In this document: one piece after another, positions 43,436 through 55,489 of the stretch
How the letters are laid out: each line of letters opens with the position of its first letter
Numbering within the stretch: position 1 is the stretch's first letter
Assembly: GCF_001039355.2 (NCBI RefSeq)
Contig: NW_019775702.1
Coordinates: 1 to 64,000, forward strand
DNA from: Lingula anatina
Taxonomy: Eukaryota; Brachiopoda; Lingulata; Lingulida; Lingulidae
Direction: 5' to 3'
Length of the DNA: 64,000 nucleotides
Made by a program: the position numbers and the translations under genes
Notes under the pieces: model-generated
Seen by the model: only the letters and a program-made list of their open reading frames with translations
Databases searched by the model: none
Told to the model about the DNA's origin: nothing

Positions 43436-44704
43436 GCCTGTCTTTTAAGGTGGTGGAAATAAAAGGAACATGTCCATCTCGAAATCTTAGAGGCGTCGCC
43501 TCTGATACTGGATGACATATATCAGGGACGGAGTGGACCTTCTCGTGTACTGAAAGTATTAAGTACAACATGTTAGATTACTTTAGCAGTGCCCGTCAAA
43601 GCACGTCAAAGTTATTTATAGCTTGACGTGATGTATGGTATCAAATACGGTGAGCAACGACTTGGCGACTTTTAATATTGAAATTTCATAGGGCCATCGG
43701 AGACTTTTTAACAGGAAATCGGAAAATTCTTAACAGAACTTCCATAGCAGAAAGAAATATGTGTATATGGCAATGCACATATGGTTGTGCTTGTGTTAGG
43801 TGTATCGTCAAATCGTCCTGTTCTTGTCCTTATGCAGCAAGCAGCGATAGGGTGGGATACTTCCTGCGATGACTCGTTAGTCATGATCATCCTGGATGTC
43901 AACAGGATATTACCAAGCTAAGGTATCAACAGAATATTATGCACTTATAAAAATAGTTACTGCAAAATATAATAACAAACAGTGTTTTCTGAATTATATC
44001 AGATTTTATAAAACCCCTAAAAACAAAATACCGATGTGTATATGTATGAGTGCATATTTTTGGGAAGGGGGTTTACCGCGTTTTGGCTCCGCTAAACAAT
44101 GTTTAAATGCAATTTTACGATAGGGCTCATTCTCGCATATTATACACGTACACGAAGTCGAGGTATATTTACATGAATTAAATGTTCCTTTTGGCATTAC
44201 GATTTTAATGGTCCGTACGTGATCATTACTGTTTCCACGACGGGCGGCTATATCAATACCTCTGTTGTGAAACATACATTTCCAACCTGGTACTTATGGG
44301 TGCAGATTAAAATTAGATAGGGCTAGGGAGTCCAATGTATGACCATTGTCTTCCTATGCCTAAGGTACCACTTATATAATTGTCTTATACCGGGGCACAA
44401 TTTCCAAACTTTGTGATATGAGATTTCCATTTTAACAATTTTTTATAAGCTGTTGTACAATTCTCTGTATATAAAGCCTTCCCACACGAGACCTCTGCGT
44501 GTTATGATATTGGGCACTGTAGTTCTGTGATTTCATTTTAAAGGATAGGCGAGATAACAACAGCCTTTTTTTCTTATCAGAAACAGAGAAAGGAATGGAG
44601 TAACAAGACGCAGTTATCCTCCTCCCCCCTCTCTCTCTTTCTCACCAAACACAGAACGTTTTATAACGTTATTATAACGTAACGATAACGCACCAAGCAC
44701 TCCC

Positions 44705-44979
44705 CAGTGGCGGATTAAGGACACCCCTGCCCCCCCCCCCTCCCTTCGGTTACTGAACAATATATCACACCAACATTCCTCTCTTGAAATAAGAATTTTG
44801 GCTAGCTAAATCATAGTTCTTAACCGTGCCAAAGGGCACTGTTTGCTCACCAAAAGACCAAAAATATTTGTGGCCCTTCGGCAGGCCCCGAACCCCACAC
44901 CAAGGAGGCGATGGTCGGCCTCGCATCTGAGGCCTGTCGTTCCGGACACCCCTTCAAATAATCCTGGAACCGCCCCTGC
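44705..44979. mobile_element. Non-autonomous hAT-like element
   Basis: Ends CAGTGGCGGATTAAGGA and TCCTGGAACCGCCCCTG are imperfect inverted repeats of the CAGTGGCGGAT/CAGGGGCGGAT type found in hAT-superfamily elements. The flanks share CTCCC on both sides, shorter than the 8-bp duplication expected, so the target-site evidence is weak. The interior is C-rich with no transposase. Confidence 0.55.
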
Positions 44980-46767
44980 TCCCTACACCCATCCACCCGC
45001 ACACAAACACACTATGAGTGGTTTCGCATGCGTTGGAATCACTTCTTTCGTTTTTTACGTTAAGAACCAGATAAAGTTGTAAAAGTTTCATAAATATATA
45101 AGACATATTATCATCATTATTATAAATGAATGGAAATGGAATATGGTACAAGACAGTTACACCTTGCGATGCTAACCTGATTTTCAATACATGACTAAGA
45201 AGCGATCGACAATTCCACCTCTTTCTATTTTAAAATTCTTTTACACATAGAAAAAATTATATTGATGAAAACCGAGGGATAGGTTCCCTTTAAAAGAATT
45301 CACACAATTCCATGCGCCATAGCAGAGGTCGTGCCACATGCATCTCCACTTCGTATTTTCATGTGGTCTTTGCAAGGCCATCTCATACACTGTTCTAAAG
45401 CGCCTTTCCTTTTGGATTTCTGATAAAAATATAGTTATTAAGACGATATAAAAGTAACATGTTGTGACCACATGATATTAAATGAGAAGATGAATAAAAA
45501 GACCTTGGCGGTTTGTGTTTGGTCGCTGGATCGTCACACTCAGTACATACAATCAACAGTGTTGATATAATAAAAATATATCCAGAAGAAATTATATTAA
45601 TACCTTTATCTTAATCACACACTTGTCCATCTCAAACTTACTTACTTTGGTCCAGTTATCGTCCAGTGCATAGAGTCGTAGCTGCCGCTCCTCGCCGTGT
45701 CCTCTCTTAATGGTGAACGTCACATGTATGAAAAAGGGTCATTAAGAAAGTGAACAACTACACCTATGTATAAACTATATGTATATTTATCATGGTCGCT
45801 GTATAGTTGTCTGTCTCACGCCGTCTTTTGGACGCACGTCAACTTGATTCATAGTCGCTCACGGGATAACTTACGCGTGTTTTTCGTGCCTGTGTCTATC
45901 CTCGTTAGGTGTACAAATACAAGCAATGTCGTCTTCCTTCATATTTGATTACTCATATTTGATTTGATTATTATACAAGTACATACCTAATAGTTATACA
46001 GTACAATCACCCTAATGGACAGCGCGCACCTGTTAGGATGCCTCCCCTCTATTGGGTGTAAACTCAAGGAACAAACAGGTTGATTTTCTTCTCGGTCACA
46101 GCAGACAAGAAAACTAATATAAAACATAATTTGCTATCATTGCACGCAGATAGGAATTTTGAACCGCCGGTGACACGGATATTTAACCAAGGATGCAGTT
46201 GACTGTGCTCATATGTATGTTTGTAAATATATTTGCTGTTTACATCAGGCAGATCTTACATCAAACTACTACCAAAATCTTATTACACGGACTGCGTGAT
46301 GATCACATGTACAACAGGATTGGACTACATTAAATTGCACGAAGGCTAAAAAGAAATTAGCACCATTCAAGTGTACTATTAATCCTTCCCCTCCCCCCCC
46401 CCCCCAAAAAAAAGGGAAAAGAATAAAAGATATTTTCATATTATGAATACATTTTGGTGTGTCAGGAAAATTAGTCTAAATATAATTTTCTATCTATTTA
46501 TTTCTAATTTTCTATCAAATATATAATTTCTAAGGTCATAATATTTTATATTGTTACATTGCCAAAGTTATTTTAAAGACTATTCATTAATGAGGTTATC
46601 TTATTAAACGGCCTTGATTTACGAAATCTCCGAAAAACCAATATCCGGGGTTGGTTGTTCACTATGTATGGATGATGGCAAAAAAGTAAAAAGTAAAAGC
46701 ACTCAACATGCGTCTCCGTGCGGTTTACATTAGGTGACAATATAACTGGGAATACTTTGGCATGATT

Positions 46768-46948
46768 TAGATTGGGTGTAGATGTTCTCGACTCCCTGAG
46801 GAGGATGCAGTCCAACTTCCGTTTGGGTCGCCGGAAGCTAGCAAAGAACTTTAACCTTTCCAGCCACATCAGGAGTTTGACCCCGGCTTCACCCCTAAAT
46901 AGCGGAGTGTCTAGCAGGGGGACAGCAGAGGCTGTTTATGGAGGACTG
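46768..46948 (+). other. Possible orphan coding exon
   Basis: A region with higher G+C than its flanks, bounded by a GGTGTAG acceptor-like site and CTG/GTATGT donor. It is open throughout and encodes a basic stretch (LRRMQSNFRLGRRKLAKNFN) and then a Ser/Pro/Leu-rich stretch. No family recognised and no partner exon found within the intergenic region. It could be a real exon of an unseen gene, or chance. Confidence 0.25.
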
Positions 46949-49815
46949 GTATGTCCCCGTTCTCCCACTCTGAAATATCTCACCATGACCACCAGGCCAA
47001 CCATTCGGTCAATGTTTGTGTAAATGGTGTGAATGTTTGTGATGATTTGGGATGGAAGAGACATAAAAATATTTTCACACTAGGATGACATACAGATAGG
47101 GTTCAGGGACACGGGGTATTGACAAGCCTTTATTTGCGCGACCGTAATATTCTTGTGAAAGAAAAGTCCAACCATAGATCTATTCATTGAGAAAATGCCA
47201 CAGAAGCGAAACTAATCGCATAATACATTATTTATAGTAACAAAGAAATATTTCAGCTACATCATTTCTCGCACTGGTAAACCCGAAGGCCAAAAGAAGA
47301 ATAAAATGTTTGTCTCACGTATTTGTAGAAGAAAATATGATAATAATCAAGTTTTGATCTTTTTTAATCTTCACATATAGTTGCGGTATGAATCTTGCGT
47401 AATCATATACTTTCCCCAAATCTCTCTAGGACTACCAGAAGACATGCACAACAAGACTATATTACCAAACGTTATGCTACTCAACGGCTATATGCCGAAA
47501 TCATTCAAACGTTAATTCAAAAGATCATTACCGTGCAAAAATCACGGAAAGACAAATGTGACTTTTTGAGATATTAATTTGATATAAAAGCCTGAATATT
47601 TAGATGAACAGTTCGGATTTTAAAGTGAAAAAAAAATGCGAATTATTTCATTACCAGCTTATTTTCATATTAGAAAAAAATTACCTATGAAAAGTGCTTC
47701 CACGATCACATTTTCCACAGTGTGATACAGGTCACTGAAAGCTACATTCATCTCATTTCTACTAAGTTTACATATAGTTGACCTGAGTTACACTCGAGTG
47801 ACGGTGACTTTCCTTTTTCATAGCGAAGGCTTTCGGTCAAATAACACTTAATTTATTTTTTTATAAAAGGACGTCTAAAACCAGTATGATGTTGAACTTA
47901 CTCATGCTAAAAATACGTGCCCTTGAATTATGTAAATGTTAATTTGGATTGTTTGAAAACTATGGCATCATAAAAGGCAGTTTGGAGTTTAAGAACTTTG
48001 CTGTGTCGGTTTTTGCTCTTAACACGTCTGTGTAAATGCTGTTTCATCCAATATACGTTTGTTTATGGGCATTTTTCCCTGTCCATTTTTTTCACACTGC
48101 ATCTCATTTATAAGTGTCTATGTTAGAATAAGCTGCAGTCCTTTTTCCAGCTGGTTTAAACGTTTTTTTTTTTAGTTCAGAAATTTAAAAGTTGAACATT
48201 GCACCTCTCCTCCCCATTCCATGCAAGCCTTCCCTAATCATTCCCAACGCTCCGGTGTTGACTGTTTAGATAAAAAATTGGTTGATATAAGGGGCTGTGT
48301 AGAGTAACTTAATGATTTGCAAATCCTAGCTGAAACTAATCTTTCGGTTTTTTATCTAAAATTCCCACGTTTAGTGTATTGCACTGTTATCTACTGTATG
48401 CTGTTAGTAATACATACTATTTGACTTAATGATCCAAACCTTTTTTGTGTCAGTTGAATTGTGGATTGTGAAATGCATAAGGCTTGGTTTTCAATGCAAA
48501 ACTTCCAGGAGGCTGGCATACATTATGTAATGCTTTACTACACGTGTGTTGTGAATGACCGGTTTCATATATCTTATTATCTCCATGGATGCAGCGGGCT
48601 GCAACATAATATTCCATTATCATCATTTTGTGTTTTGTGCACACATGTACCTAGATTGTCTATCTGGTCAATAGCTAACGGTGGTTCTCATTCGACCCAA
48701 CTACTTGCCATCCATGATAGCTGTGCTGACTGTACATCGTTTTGATACCGGTTTCAGCATTGTTTATTCAGTGCTCAAGTCACCCATATTGAGACTACAT
48801 GCAATGCTTTTTTTGAGCATATTTGTAACTTATTGAATGAGAACGTTACTATGTGCTATCAAAATAAGACAGCCAACCTTTGGAATTAGTGAAATATTCC
48901 ATGTAACATTACACGCACAGTCTTATAAAATAACATTATAAAGAAATTAATTGACACCTTTACGACTATGTTTACATGGATTTAATAAATTTTATATATC
49001 AGGTCTACAAAAACTGCAAATGCACAAAAACCGAAGCGAGAGTTTATATGTTTTGGAATAACACATATCGAACCGTGAACCCGTAATATAAAAAAAGCGT
49101 ATTGATACGCTATATTGTGGTACAATTCATTTATTTAGAAATATACCAAATTAAATATTGAGCACCTCAGGGCACAGCAGTTCGTTGCATGAAGTGTGTA
49201 TGTGCACTGCTGGTTGTCTCATGAAATGATATCCATCATTATATGCTACGTACATTATAGTACTCTTAGCAACAGAGTCTCCCGAGAGCCATCTTGTTAA
49301 TTTTTGCACAAAACACCTGTCGATATAGCTTCAGAACTTAACCGGAACAGTGTATGTTATAGATTTTGGAAGTGCACTTAGTTCTTGTTCATTTGGAGTC
49401 TCTTGACGGTCATTTTTTGTACCAGATTCTTGTCAAAATGGCTTCTCTGTCGGATCTCATAAAGGTGCATATGTTCTAATAAGTGTCTGTTAATCAACCT
49501 TTTACCATCCATACCAACACACCACTGTTACTGACAGCGCGATACCATACGGACACTGGGAATTACGGTTTCCCATTGGTCACATCAGATTAAATGCTTC
49601 TTTTGTACCGGAAACACCAAAGAGGAGAGCAAATGTAGAGCAAACGACGACGCTCAGGGGGTCAAAGAGTAAATATGAAGTTCGCTCTGGTAATTTTGAA
49701 GCCTTTGGAACCTAGTAGAATATTAATGCATTTACGTGTGCAACATCACTTTGTTTTATCCATATTGTATGGCAAGATGTCGCTTCGCACAGTAAAAGAA
49801 CAAAATTGTGCAATT

Positions 49816-51462
49816 TTACATTCGTTGTTCATTTTCTGCATTTATGCCAGAGACTGGCCGTGCGTCTCCGTTTAAGCTTACAGACAAAATCTTTGGTTCG
49901 TTTGGATCAATTCTCTCAAACACCAAGTCATTTGTTTCCTTGAATTTTGACTTTTTTCTTGGCCTGATCTTTGAATAAGAGTAATAAAGCATGAAATTAC
50001 TGACGATAATAGGGATAGTCAAAGCCAATAGCAGCACCCCAAAGAACGCCGTCACCGAGCCCACGATGTACCCGGGTGGAGAGGAGGGGTAGGTATCTCC
50101 GTATCCTACTGTGGTCAGGGTGATAATGGCCCACCATAACGTTGACGGTATGTCTGGAAACTTGCTGTCAGGGTTATCGATGTGGTCAGCATAGTACATG
50201 AGCGAAGAAAACACTAGCATAGTAATCAACAGGATAACCACCGTGAGGGCAACCTCTGGGACGCTCTGCTTCAGGGAGTAGAGGATCACTTTCATTCCTG
50301 TGTACGATTTTGCGAGGCGAAACACACGAAAAATACGGGCAATTTGTAGAATATGGACAAACTCAAAAACCGAATTTTCAAACATTGTTGCAGTGGGGTT
50401 AACAATATAAAACCCAAATTCCAAAAAGAAAGGTAACACGGCCAAAATGTCTATAATGTTAAGCGGATGCATGAAAAATCGGCATTTCTCAGGACAGAAT
50501 ATGAATCGCACGATCAGTTCCAATGTGAAAAAAGCTGCACATACGAAATTGATCACCTTGACGCTAGGGTGCTGGAGAGCAAATGCATGATTGGCTTCTT
50601 CGATGGAAGTCTCGTTCACCATGCGCCAGTAGTCCCCCCTGAGCTTATGGAAAGTCTCGTTGTCAACTCCGAACAGGAGCAATTCCTCTGCCCAAAGTGG
50701 GTCATTGGGATACACCTCCAGGGCAGGGTTTTGGTGCAAAATAAAGGTCACAATGGACAGTATCACAAAGAAAAGCGACGTGAAAGTGTACACCTGGAAT
50801 CGAACAGTATACATTTATAAAAATACATTTCTTTTTAAAATATATTCTTGATTTTACATCCACCAAATAAGTAAGGGAATCAAATAAAAGTTGAATTATT
50901 AATTGCAAAATTGCAATAAATTTTTTGTTCATATATGTAGCATCAGCAGTATAAATATACACACCTTCGAATACACAGATGAGGTAGGGTTTTCTAGGCC
51001 TCTCCAGATGATCTTTCTCGTCCTCTCCCACTTAGAACTAAGACTGTCAATTTCAACTACCTCTTTAGACAAAAAAGAGTCAAATTTAAGTAGGGCGTCT
51101 TTTTTCTCTCTGTACTCGGAGTAGTTTGCCCAACAGCAGTCTGCTATCTCGTCGTCGCTTATTCCCCAAAAATCTAGCTCTATTTTCACAATGGGAGCAC
51201 AGTATTCCAGAGGAAGATGGAGTTCCCCTGTGCGATAGTAGTTCAGAATCGACACAAACAAACCAGGATGGCGGTCAAAATAGTAATCATCTTTTTCTGG
51301 TCGATAGTAGCGTTTGAGTTCTTCCATTTTGGGCAGAACCGATCCCTTCTTGCCTCTAAATATGCTCCAACTGGCCTCGTGCATCCTACCGCCAACGTTG
51401 AAACGCAGCGTTTCAGTGCTCGTCCCTGCATCGGTTTCCATTAATATGTTGTTGTTGTTCAT
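49816..51462 (-). CDS. Shaw/Kv3-like voltage-gated K+ channel, gene C
   Basis: Exons 51462-50965 and 50793-49816 encode 491 residues, split at the same T1-S1 border (NPTSSVYSK then VYTFT). T1 contains FDRHPGLF and the zinc pattern (ELHLPLEYC to DCCW). S1-S2 has glycosylation sites NET. S4 is HILQIARIFRVFRLAK, the filter TTVGYGD, and S6 ALTIPIIVSNF. The C tail is basic just after S6 (IRPRKKSK) and then acidic/neutral. It should be a plasma-membrane K+ channel subunit that could co-assemble with A and B, since the T1 domains are alike. It is closest to gene A in the S4 and S6 details. The ATG at 51462 is the first in frame before T1. Confidence 0.95.
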
Positions 51463-54400
51463 TGTGGCGTAGAACAGTTCTCTATAACTGCTGGTTGAGC
51501 GTGTTATTTCCTTATCTTTATCAACCTGCAGCTGTTACCGCGTTTGCTGGCGGTGTCGTCATTAAATTGTATCTTGTATTCAGTAGAAGAGGGAGCCCAC
51601 TGATATTCCGACGGTAGTTGACTCAAATAAGCCTGAGCTGGACCGGTGATCGATTATCATTCGTAGTCATCATTAACACAAGGTGGTGAAATGAATACCA
51701 TGAACATTTTAAGAGATTGGGCATAAATCACTGCAGGATTATTCATTTCAAAATTTATTAGATTATAGCCCTTATATTAGGTAATCTACCGAAACTAAAG
51801 ATGTATTGCAATCCTACGAATTTCTGGAATCCGCAATAGTTGTCAGTGAAGGACACGAAAAAAATTTACCTTATTTAATAAGCCTGGACCTCTCTTTTTT
51901 TCATATTTAGTTAATAATTCAATATACAGTATTCTAGGTTGGTTGTTTTTCCCAATTTCAAGGTTTAGTAAAGTTGTGTCCCATCGTAAAATCGTAATAG
52001 CCTGTTCCTGTAGCATAAACGTAGATACTGGTATAAGTGTTGATGGCAACATGCAGGCATTGATTGACGATTTAATATAAAAGACAGGAATGGGACATGT
52101 ACTGTAGCGAGTCCAAATAAATACAAAAATAGATTTGATGTTTTCTCTTACAGACAAGAAAGCCGTCATGATGTTTCTTTCCCTTTGCAGTTGGACGACT
52201 TCAATCTGTGTGATTTATTAGAGGAAATGCTCAATCATAGTATATATGCCTCGGAATGGCATGTACAATTTGCTATATTGCGGTTAATCATATAAATTGA
52301 AGATGCTAAGTAACAACAAAAATAATTTACTATATATCCCCACATATCAATGATGACTGATTGAGCATTAGTGTTTTTAATCGATGCTTTTTTCGGTAAT
52401 AGGCCCCCTGATGGTAATTTTCAGAAAGTCGAAATAACGTGCGCTGCTAAATCCCTCTGTAATTTATGGACTTCCTAGAAAATGAACGGTTATATACTAT
52501 GCATTCATCAAAGTCATTGTTTTGGATTCAATTTTACATTTCTCATTGTAATGAGCAACACTAAAAAAAGTCACAACATCAGCACAGGTGTTTGATAAGT
52601 CTTGTGCATGTAGGCGTCTAACAACGTCAATGCTAAAAGTCAGCATGTATAATATATGTGCAGGTGTGTTATTTGGTAAAGGTTAAAGTATTTTATGTGT
52701 CTCATATGCCAATGGAATATGGTTGTCCTAATTTCTCTTGGTTTTGTTTGATGAGTGAACTTATAAATAAAAGTAATGCCTCCCTTACGTAGGCTACTGT
52801 AATAAACAACTTGCCTCACCATTAAATAATGATTTAATGATAAGCTAGCATCAATTAGTGCGTCTGATACAAAGTCTGATCATGATTAATTCAAAGAAGC
52901 TTCTGAAATACAACTGTTTTGATGAGATGTCCTTAGTCGAACAATTTTTGGTAGATTAAAAACTATTGACTATCCTATTACGTCTGTCTTCAAAGTAAAC
53001 ACGCAATGTGCGCTTAGTTTTATCCCGTGTAAGGTCGTGAAACAGTAAATAAATAAATAGACTGTGGCATAAAACGCATGATTGCCTTTAAATAAGTTTT
53101 TTCCGGGAGATCATCAGTGTGACTGGTATTTCAGCACATTATAAACAATCTGAATACCATTTTAGAATGCTGTCAGTTAAAGTGGAATGCATTGGAATTT
53201 CATATATGTGCCAAAACAGGAATTCCTGACATGTAAAAGCCAAATGAACTAAAGGCAATTTGTTGATTTCTACATTTGAAGTAACATACCCGTTTTATAT
53301 GCTTTAGACACATGTTGTGTCTGTGAAGGCTGCAAAACTGCACTTCCTGCTTAACTCTACAGAGAACAGAAGATCAGATATTTGATAGTTAGTTTCCGTT
53401 TGGCACTATGTACACGAGAGAGGATAAACCGGTGTGTTTGAAATATTATCAGTACAGTGGCACAGCGCTCTTACCGGCCATTTATACTCAGCTATTAACT
53501 GCGTTCCCACTTAAGCAAATAGCCTAAATTATCTTAGGAATTAGCCAAAGCCTCGTTTGTTCAGTCATTTATACTGTGTGAAGAAACTTTGCAATGGGTG
53601 AGAGAGCGCTACTGAACAATGCTCAACTAAAGCAGTACACCTTCTGTGTATTAGAAGATTGCGCTAGAGATGCTGCCCTAGCGTATAGCACGTAGCTGAC
53701 TTAGTGTTAGTGTAATACGCTACAGTGTGACAGTGCCATTTTGTGAAAGCCCGTTAGGTAACGTTTAAGTTATGACATTGACGTTTATTCGAAATGCAAT
53801 TCACTTTTGGTTTGAGCAACACTTTAATATAGTTCTTTTGGGGTAACATCATAGTAATATCTGGTAATATATTTATACCGCAGATTACAAAACGTTGGGA
53901 TACGTTTTCCAAACACTTATCAAGCGTTATGCATACGTTAAACACGCTAATCGATCGTTACAAATACGTTCAATACGTTACTAGTTCGCAACCACTGTAT
54001 TACGCAACCTCTTTTAGACTGGGTTCCCATCCCTAGATCGATCCATCTGGATCAATATATGTCCCTGGGGAGTCTCACTAAATTGCTATCAACTTAACTG
54101 GCTTAAATGTCTGTCACGCCTAGTAAAGCTGTTAGGGGTAATAAGCTTTACCTACTACTGCAGCTGATTCGGTAGGCGTAGTAAAACTGTTAGAAGGTAA
54201 TTATCTTTACCCCCTAGCTGATTCGTGACAGACATTTAAGCCGGTTAAGTTGATACCAATTTAGTGAGACTGCCCAGGGAGATATATCAATCCAGATGGA
54301 TCGATATAGGGATGGGAACCCAGTCTTAAAGAGGTTGCGTTAGATAGATCGATCCAAATATCTGTGGGAATGGTCCCTTAAATTCCTTTTTTTCAAAGCA

Positions 54401-54566
54401 ACTGGAAAGATCTTAATGTATTGTGCCGTGCTGTGATGTATTATACTGAATTGCATTAAACTGTAGTAAACAAATCCTGGATATTTTATCTGTTCACGCT
54501 GCATTGTTTTTTTACAACCTTTTGGCTGTAATACACAACTGAATAACCGGACATCATACGCATGCA
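51463..54566. other. Intergenic region between Kv gene C and the frizzled-domain genes
   Basis: No supported gene. Contains the presumed Kv gene C promoter at its left and a large fold-back element at 54002-54340 near its right end. No seven-transmembrane exon that could extend the frizzled gene was seen. Confidence 0.45.
54002..54340. mobile_element. 339-bp fold-back element with about 117-bp inverted arms
   Basis: ACGCAACCTCTTTTAGACTG at the left is mirrored by CAGTCTTAAAGAGGTTGCGT at the right. Complementarity runs inward through the blocks GGGTTCCCATCCCTA, ATCGATCCATCTGGATC and GACATTTAAG with few mismatches. The middle contains a second weaker inverted pair around AGTAAAGCTGTTAG. No coding capacity. 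Confidence 0.88.
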
Positions 54567-55489
54567 TTAGACAAGACCGTCGAAACACCCGTCATCGTCA
54601 TTCCATTGTTCACAGCGGAGCTGCGAGGGCCACATGAATCCAAATTTATTCATAAGAGTTGAACAACCTGTAAAACAAAGGCAATTGGTAAATCTCAGTT
54701 ACTGAATAATTAAATTAACAAAGGTGCCCTCTCTACGAATATGACTCAATTTTAAAGTAGTCCTTCTGCATGATTTAAAATTGTTATTCTATAGGAAGAG
54801 AAACTGGGGTTTACTATTTTTTAAAGAATATTGTACAAATCTAAGAGATCGCTTCAAACTCAAAAACAAGGAACTAATAGTACCAATTATCCAATCACAT
54901 GAACTTAGCTACATGTACATATCAACCCTCTGGCACAGCAATCGTATAATAGTGAATCATACATTCATTATTGCAGTAGATTCATCCATCTAAAAACCTT
55001 TACCCTTGTACGCCTCCTCACACAGACGCCTGCACGGCGGAACGAGCGAGACCTCTTGATTCGTCCCACACATCGGCGCATAAACAGCACAAAGATAAGG
55101 ACGCAAAGCCGGGGAACATTTTACCCGAACCAATGGGTAGAACATATGGACTTCTAAACCCGCCTCAAGCTGGGATGCATGGTTGAGAAAATTTGGCAAG
55201 GTCGTCGTGTTATACCTAAAAAGTTCGCGTTACACGATTTGAAACCAATTTGCTGCCAGTGGCAGACTGGTGCCATCGCTTGGAATTTCGCGTACTGACT
55301 TATGAGTATACGAAGCTTATCTTTTTTCTTCAAAAAGAACCTGTCTACCCACCCTAGTTGGTTGCCTAGTCTTGCGTCCAAACACATGGGAATAGTGACT
55401 GGCTGACACGTCGATTCCACCTCAAACACCGTCAACAAAATCAACAAAACACTGAGCAATAAGTTGCTCACAGGCAGCATGGTGGCCAT
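54567..55489 (-). CDS. Secreted frizzled-domain-only protein 1
   Basis: Three exons, 55489-55353, 55215-55004 and 54667-54567, give 149 residues ending in TAA. A hydrophobic signal peptide (LLLSVLLILLTVFEVES) leads straight into TCQPVTIPMC, the start of a frizzled cysteine-rich domain. The domain continues with LPNFLNHASQ, VRVKCSPALRPYLC, APMC, PCRRLCEEAYKGC and FGFMWPSQLRC, with all ten cysteines in the family order. The stop comes about ten residues after the domain. Frizzled domains bind the lipidated thumb of Wnt ligands. Receptors add seven helices and vertebrate sFRPs add a netrin domain; neither is present. Likely an extracellular Wnt-binding factor (inferred). A longer start at 55546 is possible but adds a non-signal-like stretch. 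The paralogue is immediately upstream. Confidence 0.88.

Larger units (their letters stand above)
43436..49815. other. Intergenic region between Kv genes B and C
   Basis: Holds the 5' side of gene B and the 3' side of gene C. I see a hAT-like element at 44705-44979 and two possible orphan exons (45647-45725 minus; 46768-46948 plus), listed with low confidence. Other frames, such as 48461-48745 plus, show no domain. Confidence 0.4.

Noticed and set aside
43708..43902. Overlapping frames on both strands upstream of Kv gene B
   Set aside because: Neither shows a domain; they are more likely untranslated or intergenic sequence.
48461..48745. 94-codon plus-strand frame
   Set aside because: Cys/His/Ser-rich but with no spaced metal-binding pattern, signal peptide or splice support.
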